From assembly GCA_963575645.1 (NCBI GenBank), contig OY754464.1, positions 66,686,948-66,750,947 on the forward strand: 64,000 nucleotides of DNA, read 5' to 3'. Below the pieces are notes generated by a model. The model had not been told where the DNA came from. It ran no database searches and saw only the letters and a program-made list of their open reading frames with translations. This document shows positions 11,142 through 22,232 of the stretch, in pieces (the first letter of the stretch is position 1; every line of letters begins with the position of its first letter). Source of the stretch: Xanthostigma xanthostigma (taxonomy: Eukaryota > Arthropoda > Insecta > Raphidioptera > Raphidiidae). A program made the translations under genes and the position numbers.

Positions 11142-11245
11142 CTTGCATTTAATACTAAGTATTAAATGCAAGATTTTTTAAAACTTGCATTTAATACTAA
11201 GTATTAAATGCAAGTTTTAAAAAATCTTGCATTTAATACTAAGTA
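11142..11245. repeat. Tandem 31-bp palindromes at the foldback centre
   Basis: A 31-bp palindrome (CTTGCATTTAATACTAAG followed by its inverse) occurs at 11,142-11,172 and 11,184-11,214. A third begins at 11,226 and is interrupted at TA 11,244-11,245 by the pogo-like element, resuming at 12,150-12,160. Spacers are A/T runs. Confidence 0.93.
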
Positions 11246-12147
11246 GGGTAGGACGGGGGAATGGCGTTCACTTAAGGAAAACATGGTGTATTTTTTAAAT
11301 TATTTATTATGAATCAAAATTAACAAGAGTAACAAAGTCTTTAATTATCGAGTAATCAACAATTTAACAACAAAAGCATATATCTTTCACCTACTAGTAG
11401 TAGGAAAACATTATTAAAAAAACATGTTTGAGCGGCATTGCCCCTGACTTTGGGTAATGCCGCTCAGGGTCTCATAAAGAAGTGTACCCAATCCAATCTG
11501 GCTGTTTTGCTGCTTTGATCAAAATTGTTTTTGATATTGTTGCGCTCAGCAAATTTATAAACAAGTTTACGCAAATCTGCAACATTGAGTCCATAATATA
11601 GCGAGCCCAGCAACTTAACTTGTTCAGCAATTTCAGTTTCTTGCTGTTGGGTGGAAAGCGAGCTTTTTCGGTCCAAGCCGCTTTAGCGGTGGTCCTTTGA
11701 CGATTTCTTGGAATATCTATCTAAAACAATAAAAAAATAAGTCACTAAGGGGTAATGGCGCTCAGATGAGCAGTATAACCCCAACCGGTCGTTTTGTAAT
11801 TAATTTGAAATTTTAAAAAATCATACACGATTGTTGAAAATTGACTGCAATATCACAAAATAGAATAGTTTATTGGCAGAAAAGTAAAATTAGTAATTAA
11901 ATAAGCATTAAAGTTTTGGACTTACCGACAAAAAACACCTAATTAAAAATTAGATCAGTGCGGCCGCAAACGAAGAAACGCTCTTCACGGTCACATGACG
12001 CGAGCTGACTGTCCGTTTGCAACGCTGTCTATTAGAGGCCCCCTCCCCTCGCGCTTCACGCGACGTGACGTGTCGCTACGTTTCTTTTTGACAGAGTTAC
12101 AGAGGTGAGCGCCATTACCCAGTGAGCGCCATTCCCCCTCCCTCCCC
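11246..12147. mobile_element. pogo-like (Tc1/mariner superfamily) non-autonomous element
   Basis: A 902-bp element with terminal inverted repeats built on GGGGGAATGGCG, flanked by TA (11,244-11,245 and 12,148-12,149). The uninterrupted palindromes just upstream show the empty target, so TA is a true target duplication. Subterminal TGGCGCTCA-type motifs recur (GAGCGCCATTACCC, GAGCGGCATTGCCC). It carries a fragment of pogo/Tigger-type transposase on the minus strand. Confidence 0.88.
11464..11676 (-). pseudogene. pogo/Tigger-like transposase fragment, CENP-B type HTH
   Basis: The 70-codon frame resembles the DNA-binding N-terminal region of pogo-type transposases: a YYGLNVADLRKLVYKFAERN segment (residues about 27-46), then NNIKNNF and a closing DWVHFFM. 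In intact proteins the latter is followed by a R-NP-LS-R-PE-T segment; here the frame stops two residues later. The DDE catalytic domain is absent. I recognise the family by this pattern, not by a search. It is a relic that would need transposase supplied elsewhere to move. Confidence 0.75.
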
Positions 12148-12265
12148 TATTAAATGCAAGTTTAAAAAAATCTCTGTATTGCTTCATTTTCGATCCTTAT
12201 GCCACGGAATTCTTTCCAAATACTCATCAATACCTATTACCTATACGACAGGAACAGAAAATACT

Positions 12266-13399
12266 GAAGTTCTATCGAGTTTAAGGTAAAAAACAGCATT
12301 GCAAAAATATTAAACTAAACCTAGTATTAGTTTCACAGGTAAACCATTAATTTACGTTTCTAAGGCAAATGGTTCGTTGAGAAGACACAACATGTCGTAA
12401 GAATTTAGAAAATCCCAAGTTTCTTAACGCTAGACATGTTTCTCTTTGCGAGTTTGTGACGAGATAACTGCTTTTACGACAGCCATGATTCTTTGGTGAG
12501 AAGATAAATTAATGGCGAGTTTCAAGCCACAGCTGCCAACGACTTCCGACAGTTTTATCTGATAATAGACAGTCCAACATTCTCGCCTTTAACAGCGGAC
12601 CTGTGTATCCGTAATACTTAAAAACGAATTGTGTTTGACTGGGAAATTGAAATTCCCCGTGCTTGAAAAATTGAAAAATCGAAGAAGAAGCTTGATATGT
12701 GTTGTGCAGTACCTAATTGTGTTAGTACCTAGTTCAAGTGTAAATCTTGATAACAAATTAGTAAATTGAAAAGTGACAGCTGTCAGCTGATTATACAACG
12801 TTGATTTGATGCGATTTCTCGTTTGCATGCAAAAAGCTACAAAGTTAACCTTATCACTACAGCTTGCATCATTTTACGATGTGACCAGTACTTGCGATTT
12901 TTTTCCTTCAGTATAATTATATTTTGAAGGATTACTATCACCCCACGGACAATTTTCTTCATCAGAAATATCTAAAAGAGAAAACACAAAAGTGAAGATA
13001 CCGTTCTCTCCATGTAGGCGGCTATTTTAGTCCGGCTTTCTGAGCTCCTGATTGGTTCCCTTTTTTATCGTGACGTTGTTTGCGATAACTCGAGCAATTC
13101 GATTAATGTATACCTTACAAGGATATTTCGAGACGCGAGAAGCGCGCAAGCTATACTAGTACATTTAAAATAAAACATCAAAACCTAGTATACCGTCAAT
13201 TCAAACACTTCGCATAGGGCGGCCATATTGAATTTTTTAAAATGGGCTCCAGATAAAATCCCCATTGGCTAAGGTCAGCTATGTTCATCCCGTAGCGAAT
13301 AATCACACGACCTTCGAAAAACTAAGTAATAAACTATATTTTTGTGCAATACTTAAAACATAATTGTTTTTGACTCGAAACTGAAATTCAATTAAGTAT
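12266..13399. other. Unassigned stretch
   Basis: Contains a 79-codon minus-strand frame (12,589-12,828) without recognisable motifs. No paired repeats or RNA gene were seen. Confidence 0.45.
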
Positions 13400-13591
13400 A
13401 GGTAGGCCCTTTCCAAAGCCTGAGGACATATGGAGAGCAGCCCCCAGTAAGGTAATAAGGTTCATAAAAATCATTCTACCAGACTGGGAATAATACTATT
13501 AGGGGATGCACAAAAGATCTTCTAGGTCGCAGTGTTTGTGAGATATCAAATGTCTTATCACCCCAAATAAATCTAAATCTAATCTAATAGG
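13400..13591 (+). mobile_element. Retrotransposon 3' end with TCTAA-rich tail
   Basis: The sequence ends CACCCCAAATAAATCTAAAT and then CTAATCTAATAG: an AATAAA signal followed by a short tandem tail, the usual form of a LINE 3' end. No coding sequence is recognisable upstream, so the left boundary is approximate. Confidence 0.5.
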
Positions 13592-14074
13592 TAGTGCGGT
13601 TTTTCGTAAGATAAAGTCGAAATTTGGTCAAGTTCAATTATTATGCTCCGCTCATTGAAAGATCACCGCACGAACGCCGCCTTCTAATTGGTGTATCGAA
13701 AAATTGAGAAGTAAATTCGATTACTTAAAACCGAATATTGCGTAACTTCCTTAACACTGTTCCGTGCCACTCAAATAGTTGAGGGGAAGGAGTCAATAAA
13801 GACGTTAGCTCAACAAAAACTCAAAAATAAATACACTCAGTGGAAAATGCGAAATCACAAATTAGTTACCTACTTGAAATTACATAAAGATAAGCAAACA
13901 AACGCAATGAGTTAATTATAGCGTTGTTTTGTTTTGACAGTTGATCTGATAACCCGATTAAATAACATTCATGCTGCGTGGAAGTGTGGAGCTATCATGT
14001 TTTGTTTTTCACGCATTTTTGTTTGACTTTTGTTTTTGTTTTGTCTTTTGTATAATATTTATTTGCAACGATAA
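13592..14074. other. Unassigned stretch
   Basis: No gene or recognised repeat was seen. Confidence 0.45.
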
Positions 14075-14354
14075 AGGGGTGATATGATCAGTATTACCCA
14101 TAGTTTTACATACGTTGCATCCAAAATGTGGAATGATTTGCCTGCTCATGTTAAAAATTATGATAAGAACAATTTTTCAAAATTTATTTATAACAAACTA
14201 CTGACAGAACAACTGTTATTGTAATCTTTTTTAGTATTTTTCTGTAAAAAAATTTTGCCATGTAACTGGGCTAGGTAGAAGATCAACTTAAAGTTGAACC
14301 GTGCCTTTAGTACGTTTATTATGTACAATAAAATTTATTATTATTATTATTATA
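14075..14354 (+). mobile_element. LINE 3' end, dead on arrival
   Basis: The frame 14,075-14,224 encodes a LINE ORF2 C-terminal tail, including ASKMWNDLPAHVKNY and FSKFIYNKLL, before a TAA stop. W-N-LP-H-(I/V)-K followed by F-K-F-L is the usual ending of non-LTR retrotransposon polymerases. A 3' UTR of about 100 bp follows, then AATAAA near 14,328 and an (ATT)n tail. Everything upstream of the C-terminus is missing, consistent with 5' truncation during target-primed reverse transcription. It differs from the LINE at 31 kb. Confidence 0.82.
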
Positions 14355-14358
14355 TTAC

Positions 14359-14549
14359 GATAGAGTACGCGGGAGAGCAGTGAAAGTGTCTGAAATTAAG
14401 AGTGAGAACAGTTCCTTATCTCTATGGTTATAACTTATGATGCAAAGCAGTGCTGATTTGAGTAAACAAATGTCTGGTTTTCTGCAGCATTCTCTCTCTT
14501 AACTGAGGACACTCACTTATGGCAAGCATATTCACTAACGTACTCTAGT
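14359..14549. mobile_element. Small MITE, AGAGTACGC family, copy 1
   Basis: The ends are inverted (TAGAGTACGC and GCGT-like ACGTACTCTA), with an inner inverted pair around AGTGTCTGAAATTAAGAG and CTTAACTGAGGACACT. It shares CAGTGCTGATTTGAGTAAAC-like centre sequence with the copy at 32,462. It sits directly after the LINE (ATT)n tail. Confidence 0.8.
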
Positions 14550-15090
14550 TACTTATATCTCTATGGCATTACCAATTAAAAAATAAAACAAAGCATAGTA
14601 CCAATTGCCACGGGTAAATATGAAAAATCATTATTTTTTATCTAAACCACTAACTTGGGTTTTTATTTGACAGCCGCTACAAAATAACGTTTATTGATCA
14701 AAGGTAAGAGTACGATAACTTGCTTTGCAAAATATCCACTGGAAATTCACAATTATTGTTTTATATAACATATAACAGCGTTATTGGTCGTTTTAAGTGC
14801 GGAAAATTAAATTTTATAAATTAATTTAAAAAAATTAAATATGGTATAGTAAGTTGATTAAAGTATATTATTTACTATAGCGATCGCTATCTTGTCTCAT
14901 ATAGTGATAAGAAAAGAGAAAGTTATATATACCTGTATCTATGATAAACAAAGATAGAAATATCAATTGGTTGGAATGAAATACAACTGAACGTTCATGG
15001 CAGAGTCGTATTTGGAAATTTTAATTTATAAAACGAATTTTAAATTTAAAACTCACATTTTCATGAAGATTGAAAACCACCGCTTTTTTG
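14550..15090. other. Unassigned AT-rich stretch
   Basis: No gene, paired repeat or RNA gene was recognised. Confidence 0.45.
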
Positions 15091-15330
15091 ATAAAGGGGT
15101 ATGCGAATTGTCTCGCAGTGAAACGGGAAGAGGCAAATGTGGAGTTTTTAAAAAAACAATTCCGGGGTGAACGATAAACGGGTATGCGAATTGTAATTCT
15201 GGGGTAAACGATAAAGGGGTATGCGAATTGTCTCGCAGTGAAACGGGAAGGGGCAAATGTTGAGTTTTTAAAAAAACAATTCCGGGATGAACGATAAACG
15301 GGTATGCGAATCTAAATACGACCCTGCTTC
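15091..15330. repeat. Two tandem copies of a 120-bp unit
   Basis: ATAAAGGGGTATGCGAATTG starts at 15,091 and again at 15,211. Each unit includes CTCGCAGTGAAACGGGAAG and AAAAAAACAATTCCGGG. The duplication creates a 161-codon minus-strand frame with a repeated segment, which I do not regard as a gene. Confidence 0.9.
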
Positions 15331-15689
15331 CATAACACAATCGAAAGCTGCATACAAAGTGAATTATAATAATTCTACACCAGTTGCTATGACGTGTATT
15401 TGTGATTTTTGATTGGTTAGATTCAAAAAATGACAGTGAAAGACGAAAAGTAGTTCCATTTTTTTCACGTATTTTTGAGGAAATTTGTGAATAATCCGCA
15501 AAGTTTTTTTTTTTAACGTCAAAATTTAGCGTTTTCAATGACTTAAAAAAAAAAATTCAAAATTTGGGTGCATAGTGTTATTGAACTGGACCCTTGATCA
15601 AAATACTCTGGAAAATCAGAAAAGGTGGTTTTTATATTATATAATTCTAATCTAACGAATTGATTTTGGTTGAACGTTCTTTACATAAT

Positions 15690-15814
15690 ATTGTTCGTTA
15701 GTGGCAGTCCGGTTCGGCTTCGCCCGGATTTGTAGATTCGTATATTATTTTGACTGTGTTTTATGCTCAACAGAGCTCTTCTGACGCGAATAAAATTATT
15801 ATTATTATTAAAAA
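15690..15814 (+). mobile_element. LINE-like 3' end with (ATT)n tail
   Basis: CTCTTCTGACGCGAATAAAA is followed by (ATT)n. This resembles a non-LTR retrotransposon terminus with its AATAAA signal. No coding part is recognisable and the left boundary is approximate. Confidence 0.5.
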
Positions 15815-15822
15815 TATCCAAA

Positions 15823-16401
15823 CAAAAACATAAAATGTAAAAAATACCAAGTCTCGCAACGCAGTTCTTCCGCTACAAAAAGTTGTAAGATCTCATGAAA
15901 AGTCAAGTCAGTTATTTTAGTTGGTGTCTATGGAAGCACCTGTCCAACAACTTTGTTATAAATTGTTACCTAATAAATTGCCTATCAACATTTATAGTGA
16001 CCGGATCTATATTAGCCATCTTTATTTCTATAATAATTATAATGACTTGGCAATTGCACGGCACCATATTCTACTAATTAAAATACTTTATTCTTAAGTG
16101 CTTTGTTTAGATATACTTAGTAGGTAATCGGAATAGTAGATTATTCTTTCATAATTATCGTGCCGTGAAATTGCCAAGTCATTAAAATTATTATAGAAAT
16201 AAAGATGTCTAATATTGATACGGTCATTATAAATATTAATATGCAATTGATTAGGTAACAATTTATAACAAAGTTGCTGGGTATGTGCTTCCATAGACAC
16301 TAACTAAAATAACAGACTTGGTTTTACGTGAGATCTCATAACTTTTTGTAGCGGAAAAACTGCGTTGTGACACTTGGCATTTTTTAGATTTTATGTTTTT
16401 G
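15823..16401. mobile_element. Long foldback element, about 580 bp
   Basis: The arms of about 250 bp are inverted copies: CAAAAACATAAAAT at the left matches ATTTTATGTTTTTG at the right, GTTGTAAGATCTCATG matches its inverse near 16,335, and GACTTGGCAATT matches its inverse near 16,175. The centre is near 16,110. Two open frames (60 and 68 codons) are shadows of the same palindrome read from each side. Confidence 0.9.
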
Positions 16402-17388
16402 ATGACGTACATTTGTACAAAAGTATGCTAAAAAAGATATTAAATAATTTAACTTTGCGATAAAATAGTAAAATTAAACATGGTCTATTTCTGAAACCAT
16501 AAGAAATATATAGTTTCATCAAAACTCGTTAAATAGTTCTTTAATCCGTTCAAACACGCATGCACACATAGGTATATCTGAAGAATTTTATATAAAACTA
16601 TAGATACAGGGTAGGCTGACAGTAGTCAGACAGCGCATGAGCGCTAATGTAGCCGCGGGTAAACTCTAGTAAATAATGTTTCAGTTTGATAATGCTTTGT
16701 TTTTGTAAAAACAGTATATCACAATTTATGTGAATAATAATATTTAGTTGAGAAAAATTGTGTAGGATTTTATGCTGTGATTTTTTACATAAAACATCGG
16801 CAACTTTAAACAAATGATTTATTGCTTGTTATGTTAAAAATCAAAGTTTTGATTTCCAACGTTTTAAACGATATTCTTTGAACCTTAACCGATTGACGTA
16901 TTGTTTTGCGATCAAAATAATTAATTAATGATCAATCTATATTTTTTCCATGATGAATCAACATTTTGTAAAAATTTTAAATTGATCCTACTCGAAAAAT
17001 AACTGATTGTTTAAAACTGTATTATCTATAATAATACGTATTTAACATAATATATAAGCAGCTTTTCCTCCCACGCCTGAAAAATTCCAAGATATAAGAA
17101 AGGTCCGTTTAAAATAGGACACCCAGTATATATTGTCTAAACAAGATGGTGAATTATGTTGAGTTATATAACACGGTACACGGAGGAACGTTTTATGGTA
17201 AAATGAAAACAAACGGCCAAAGTTATTTTGCAAATTTTGTTGGCAATTTGTGAATGGTTTCAGAACAGGAAACACAGTATTCACAGAATATGTTCAGTGA
17301 AAATAGCTCCGTAAGTTTTCAGACTTAAAAATTATTAAATACACTGAATAGAAATCAGAACGTTGAAAATGAAATTATTCATTGTACA
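16402..17388. other. Unassigned AT-rich stretch
   Basis: Two minus-strand frames (71 and 80 codons, at 16,598 and 17,042) show no motif I can identify. No paired repeats were seen. Confidence 0.45.
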
Positions 17389-17475
17389 TCTATACTAATA
17401 TATAAAGCTGAAGAGTTTGTTTGTTTGGTTGAATGCGCTATACTAATCTCAGAAACTGCTGGTTTGAATTGAAAA
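17389..17475 (+). mobile_element. Helitron-like 5' fragment
   Basis: It begins with A followed by TCTATACTAATATATAAAGC and continues with GTTTGTTTGGTTGAA and AATCTCAGAAACT, as do the full copies at 19,199 and 34,597. It then runs directly into the next foldback, and the rest of the Helitron is missing. Confidence 0.8.
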
Positions 17476-17480
17476 AAAAA

Positions 17481-17909
17481 ATTTTAGTAAAAAAAAAAGA
17501 AGGGTTTGTTTTTTTCAAAATCTGTTGCAGATATCTGAAATCACAAAAAAGATTCTGAATGGCAAGAAATTTACTACAAAAAAGTCTCAACTCCCGAAAC
17601 TCTACCACCGATATTTCTAATTTTAATTTAGAGGTAAAACAAGGGTTAAAATTTGTATTCTATTTTTTATGTAATTTTCAATATTTTCGTGTTTTTAGCT
17701 TGTGGAATAAAAATAGGAAAAACAATATTTTATCCCTATTTTCTCCATAAAATTAAAATTAGAAATATCGCTGGTAGAGTTTCGGGAGATGAGACTTTTT
17801 TGTAGGAAATTTCCTGCTCTTTCAGAATATTTTTTGTGATTTCAAATATCTGTAATAGATTTTGAGATATTCGCAAAAACCAAACCTATCTTTTTCTTTT
17901 ACTAAAATG
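17481..17909. mobile_element. Long foldback element, about 430 bp
   Basis: Inverted arms: TTTTAGTAAAA at the left matches TTTTACTAAAA at the right, and CTACCACCGATATTTCTAAT near 17,600 matches its inverse near 17,760. Centre near 17,695. The 63-codon frame inside is not a gene. Confidence 0.85.
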
Positions 17910-18044
17910 AATCTTTTGCAATTTTTTCGTCTCCCACTTCAATTTTCTCAAAAAGTTTCTAGATGTCATTCCGAATCGAATGACTTTATGATCATAATTT
18001 TCAGTGAAGTAGGACTGGAATTCATCAAAAAGGGACATGTGAAC

Positions 18045-18291
18045 TAGACTAATATGCAAATATTAAGAGCACTGTGGTTGAAACAAAAAAAAATAAAGAA
18101 TAGTTACTTCTTACCACAACCCTTTTATTAGCGGATGTACATTTCGGGAGCTATATATGCTCTCATCTTCAGCAAACACTAAATAGTTTAGTGTTTGCTG
18201 AAGATAGGAGCATACCTCCCGAAATGAACATCCGCTAATAAAACTGTTGTGGTAAGAAGTAACTATTTTTTATTTTAGACTAATATGCAAA
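18045..18291. mobile_element. Foldback with hammerhead-like cores and a 16-bp target duplication
   Basis: Arms of about 100 bp (AATAGTTACTTCTTACCACA and its inverse) are flanked by identical 16-bp direct repeats TAGACTAATATGCAAA at 18,045-18,060 and 18,276-18,291. The + strand has CTGAAGA (18,198-18,204), a GGAG/CTCC stem and GAAA (18,221-18,224). The opposite arm has the same order on the minus strand. A 16-bp duplication is longer than most DNA transposons make and suits retroposition. Confidence 0.85.
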
Positions 18292-19198
18292 ATTTCAAAG
18301 TCCTCATTTACCAAGAAGTAATCGAAATATTGATTATAAAATTTTCCCCGGACAACTAAATAGAAAGTGACTTGATACAAACGTTGTAAATTCATTTCTA
18401 ATTGAGATTTAATAAGGAATGCCCTCAACATCCTTGGCGAGAGTTTTGGATTAATCTGTATACGAAAATGAAGAGAGAAAGATGCTACTGTTGTCTATTT
18501 CTTTGTTTGTTACGAGTGTACGTGTGGAATGAATAACAAGAGGACCAGCGCTCCTCCTTACTCCCCCCCTCCTTCCGTAGAACAATGGCCGCGAAAACTC
18601 TTCAAGTGTTTGCACTTGAAAACGATGTGAAAATTTACTTCTCTCAATTTTGTCACAATAATATGAGAAGACTGACTTCGGAAAACTTTGTTTTTGTTTA
18701 CATTTCAGAAAGTCTTTTTTTTAAACTTCGTAAGTGTTCTTTTTGATGACTCTACCATACCTTGATTTAAAACGTTATTGCCGATTGAATTAAGGGAAAA
18801 CATCGTCATCGTTTTAATTTTTACAACGTTTTTATTACCTCGCTTTATCTGTTGTTCTTGCTGTAGGGGAAAACATTTGTACAATCACTTCTTGGTAAGC
18901 TGGAGCTTTGAAATTTTGCGTGTGTATGTGATGCGGCTGAAGCTATCTGATGCCATTATGAATTCGATATTGTGGACGCTTCAATTATTTATTTCCTCAT
19001 CACCTACTTGGTAGGGGACATGTGGTTCAAATAAAAGGACTTAATACAATAAGCAATGTGACACCATTAAAGAAAAAAAAGAGATGCGCCAGTTCAAGGA
19101 CGTACGATGGAAACTATGGTACTTACATATATTTTATATTAATGTTTAAAATTTTAAATACACACAAAAAACAACAAAATTAATAAAATATTTATTAA
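18292..19198. other. Unassigned stretch
   Basis: A 78-codon frame at 18,778-19,014 has no recognised motif. No repeat structure was seen. Confidence 0.45.
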
Positions 19199-19928
19199 TC
19201 TATACTTCTATACCAATATATAAAGCTTGTTTGTTTGTTTGGTTGAACGCGCTAATCTCAGAAACTACTGGTTCGAATAGAAACATTTTTTTTGATGGGT
19301 AGCCCATTCATCGAGGAAGGCTATAGGCTATATAATATCACGCTACGACCAATTGGAGCGGAACATCAATGAAAAATGTTGCAAGATGTATCTCAAAATT
19401 AGTCCGTCAGACAAATATTATCAGGTGAAATGCCTTAACTAAATATTGCAATATTAGCGTTTTATGATCACAAGCCCGGATAGCTCAGTCGGTAGAGCAT
19501 AAGACTCTTAATTCCAGGGTCTTGGGTTCAAGCCCCACGTCGGCGAATATGTTTTGATTTTTTTATTTTCTACATTGCTTTCTTCTAAGGCTTACATTTC
19601 AATTTTTTAAAATTTTATACGACTAATTAAAATTAAATAAATCTAATCAATAGCTCATTTGAAAACTGTTACAACTATAGGTACCTTACTAAAAATAATT
19701 TTCCTACAGTGTTTTCAATTAAATATTTATTATATTAAAAGAAATTTAAAACTTAAAAAAAGTAAATACTGCTTTTTAACGACAAAAACTTTTGAACGGT
19801 AACTCCGATCATTATGAAGTTTGGACACAACATTCATCTCGGTAAACTAAGATGAATGTGCGTACTCATGTCCCTTCCTTCCCCCATTCGTTCTGTTGCA
19901 TCCGGGTGAAACCGGGCGGGACCGCTAG
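19199..19928 (+). mobile_element. Non-autonomous Helitron-like element with tRNA-Lys-like insert
   Basis: The 5' end resembles TCTATACCAATATATAAAGC; the start is 19,199 or 19,207 because the motif is doubled. The 3' end has CCGGGTGAAACCGGGCGG, which can form a hairpin, then GACCGCTAG at 19,928 followed by T. The full length of about 725 bp agrees with the copy at 34,597. It encodes no Rep/helicase. Confidence 0.88.
19474..19545 (+). pseudogene. tRNA-Lys(CTT)-like sequence inside a Helitron
   Basis: Intact A box TAGCTCAGTCGG, anticodon loop CTCTTAA (CTT) and B-box-like GGTTCAAGCCC. The acceptor ends do not pair fully, and two anticodon-stem pairs are broken, so it is not a working tRNA. The internal Pol III promoter boxes are preserved. 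Confidence 0.85.
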
Positions 19929-19984
19929 TAAGAAATATAATAAAATGTCATCAGTATGAAAAGTTTACCATTATTATATAGAAA

Positions 19985-20222
19985 AACCTACGTTATAGCA
20001 TACATCTCCTTAGCGCATGCCCCGGTTTTCCCAAAAAAGAGGGCTCTTCATATTTGCATATCAAACATCCTTCCAAAATTTCGTTTCAATCCCCTCATCC
20101 GTTTGATCTGTATCGTATTCACAGACAAAAAGACTAACAGACAAACGCACAGACTTTTTCCAAAATATGCTATTTGGATTCGGGAGACCTTAAAACGAAA
20201 AAATACTGTAAAATTTTGAAAA
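19985..20222 (-). mobile_element. F1-related interior fragment, inverted
   Basis: The minus strand shares GATTGAAACGAAATTTTGG, GATGTTTGATATGCAAATAT and GTCTGTTAGTC segments with 1,205-1,467 and with the window-start copy. No F1 ends are attached. Confidence 0.65.
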
Positions 20223-20986
20223 GTGAATTTTGATCTAAATAAGTACCATTCCGACACTTGTGGTGGAATGTTAAAAATCTTTTAGATCATATTTACGTTA
20301 ATAAGCGTACTAAATGTACTCGATATCATTTTTCTATTCTTGAGATTAAAATAACCACGTACGTAAATACACACGGAGAGAGAGAGAGAGAGACCGACGT
20401 ACGTACGTACACAAACACACACACACACCAACACACACTTATTTTCAAAAACAGTGCAAAAATATTGTAGTGACCTTCAGACATAAAAATATGTTAAAAA
20501 TTTTTATTTTTTATTTTCAGACGGCATTACAAATTACAATAACTTTCCAATGTACTGGTAAGTTAACTATAGATACAAGTATATGTACGATCTACTATTT
20601 TATGTTTTTTTTATACCGTTTAAATTTTGGTGAGTTATTACAGCTCTTGCATTTCACACTTTCATCTGACATGAATTTGGTCATCCTATTATATCAAGTT
20701 TGAATGAAAGTACGAGATGATTATTCACGTTCCTTGTTAATCTTTTTCTTCTTTTACGTCATCTGTGCGGTTATATTCATTGTTGGACGTTAATGTTCTA
20801 GCCGATTATTATTTTTCAACTGTCAAAAATAAAATGAGAAGCAAAAAGAATGTTATTAAAACATATTATGAAAGATGCATTTTCTCTCAACATTTTGTAT
20901 TTTCTCGATTTGAAATAAATAAAACTGTCACTAGAACAGATTATTCGCTAGAAACTCTATGAAACTTGATTGAATTTATACTATTA
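20223..20986. other. Unassigned stretch with microsatellites
   Basis: Contains adjoining simple repeats near 20,373-20,442: (GA)n, then (ACGT)n, then (AC)n. Frames at 20,470 and 20,765 show no recognised motif. Confidence 0.5.
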
Positions 20987-21352
20987 CTAGCGGTCCGTCC
21001 CGGTTTCACCCGGGTGCGATAGATATAATTCTGCAAAATGTATCTCGTTTGCGGCCCGGCGCCTGAACTAATAGCTTTGAGCAAATTCTACCAGAGTTGC
21101 TACTTGGTAGGTATTTTAACAGTTTTTTTTTGCTTCTAAATTAATAGCTTTGCGTAGATTCTATCAGATGTCACTACATGTTACAAAAACAGTTTATTTT
21201 CATAGAAGACCGTAATTTTGTACAAAATCTTTAATAAAAACTATCCTATAGTCTAAGTTGCACCAAACAAGATACATTTACAAAATTTCATTAAAATCGG
21301 TTTAGTGGTTTCAGAAATTAGCGCGTACGAACATCGTGACATGAGATTTTTA
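20987..21352 (-). mobile_element. Helitron-like element, second family, minus strand
   Basis: Read on the minus strand it ends CACCCGGGTGAAACCGGG, a hairpin-forming segment, then GACCGCTAG followed by T. Its 5' side has GCGCTAATTTCTGAAACCAC, AAATTTTGTAAATGTATC, GCACCAAACAAG-type and ACTATAGGATAG segments shared with 23,677 and 24,438. The 5' boundary is approximate. Confidence 0.75.
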
Positions 21353-21925
21353 TGAGGTAAAATTTGTTTGAATGTTTGTTTGTTTATAGTTTGTATAGAG
21401 GGTAAGCTCTGGAACTATTGAGCCGATTCTAAACATTCTTTCATTAATAAAAAGGTACACGTATTCACGACTAATATTGATAAAAAATAATAATTCCAAA
21501 TAAACTGGCTAAATTTGAGTACACGGTGGAAGTACAGTAATTTTATGGTGGAAATACGGGTATATAATAAAAATCTTTACGCCCCTCGCTTGACGAGACT
21601 GTAATACGGCGTTGTCGCTGTCGTGTTTCATCTCAATTGTGTACGGAGCACAGCTGTGAATGCAAGAGAATTGACTATTAACGATTCGCAGATTTAGAAC
21701 GATCCCACGCAAATTCACTGTAGTATATATATATGTCTTTAATCTTCGGCTTAAATGCTTAATTAACACAAACTATTCAAGTATACTTAGGTATATTTTA
21801 GCTGGCCAAGCAAAGGATCCCGCACAAACCTTATGGGATTTGGTTCTCGGTTAAATTGATCGAAAATGGTTTTATTTTGTAGTTTAAAGGTCACTAAGAA
21901 AAAGTGTTCATGGGCGCATAGCCTA
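21353..21925. other. Unassigned stretch
   Basis: The first 120 bp (GTTTGTTTGTTTATAG, AACTATTGAGCCGATTC) resemble the 5' part of another Helitron-like element. The 86-codon minus-strand frame at 21,509 has no recognised motif. Confidence 0.4.
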
Positions 21926-22232
21926 AAAACCAATAGATTTTTAGCTACAGATATATTTAACGACATTTTAGATATAGGAATATCCATTGAATTCACAATC
22001 TTAAAAAATCCTAAGCTCTAGAAATATGAATTCGATTGCGCTGATTCCGAATATGACATTATTATTTTATCCAGGGTGACACCTTCCAGCATACCTAGTT
22101 TTCGACTATTTTGTTATTTCTAAAAAAAAGCACAAAAGCTGAACATGGAATATTATGTTTGTGAATTCAATGGATATCCCTGTATCTAAAATCTTGCTAA
22201 ACATATCTGTAGCTAAAAATCTATTGGTTTTT
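21926..22232. repeat. Inverted repeat, arms about 75 bp
   Basis: CCTAAAAACCAATAGATTTT at the left and GTGAATTCAATGGATATCCC at the right belong to matching inverted arms (21,926-21,998 and 22,160-22,232), separated by about 160 bp. Probably a foldback transposon remnant. Confidence 0.8.

Larger units (their letters stand above)
10828..12265. mobile_element. Composite foldback element with nested insertions
   Basis: The outer arms are inverted copies: AGTATTTTCTGTTCCTGTCG at 10,828 matches its complement ending at 12,265, and GAGTATTTGGAAAGAATTCC near 11,075 matches its complement near 12,210. The left arm is split by a hairpin MITE (10,852-11,020). The centre holds tandem palindromes and a pogo-like insertion. 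Removing the insertions leaves a foldback of a few hundred bases. Confidence 0.8.

Noticed and set aside
15053..15538. 161-codon minus-strand frame with internally repeated peptide
   Set aside because: The peptide repeat follows the 120-bp DNA duplication, and there is no recognisable domain or splice context.
19474..19545. Functional tRNA-Lys gene
   Set aside because: Acceptor and anticodon stems contain several mismatches and the sequence lies within a repeated Helitron, so it is a tRNA-like relic.
20371..20445. Regulatory GA/CA element
   Set aside because: It is adjoining simple-sequence repeats with no gene nearby.
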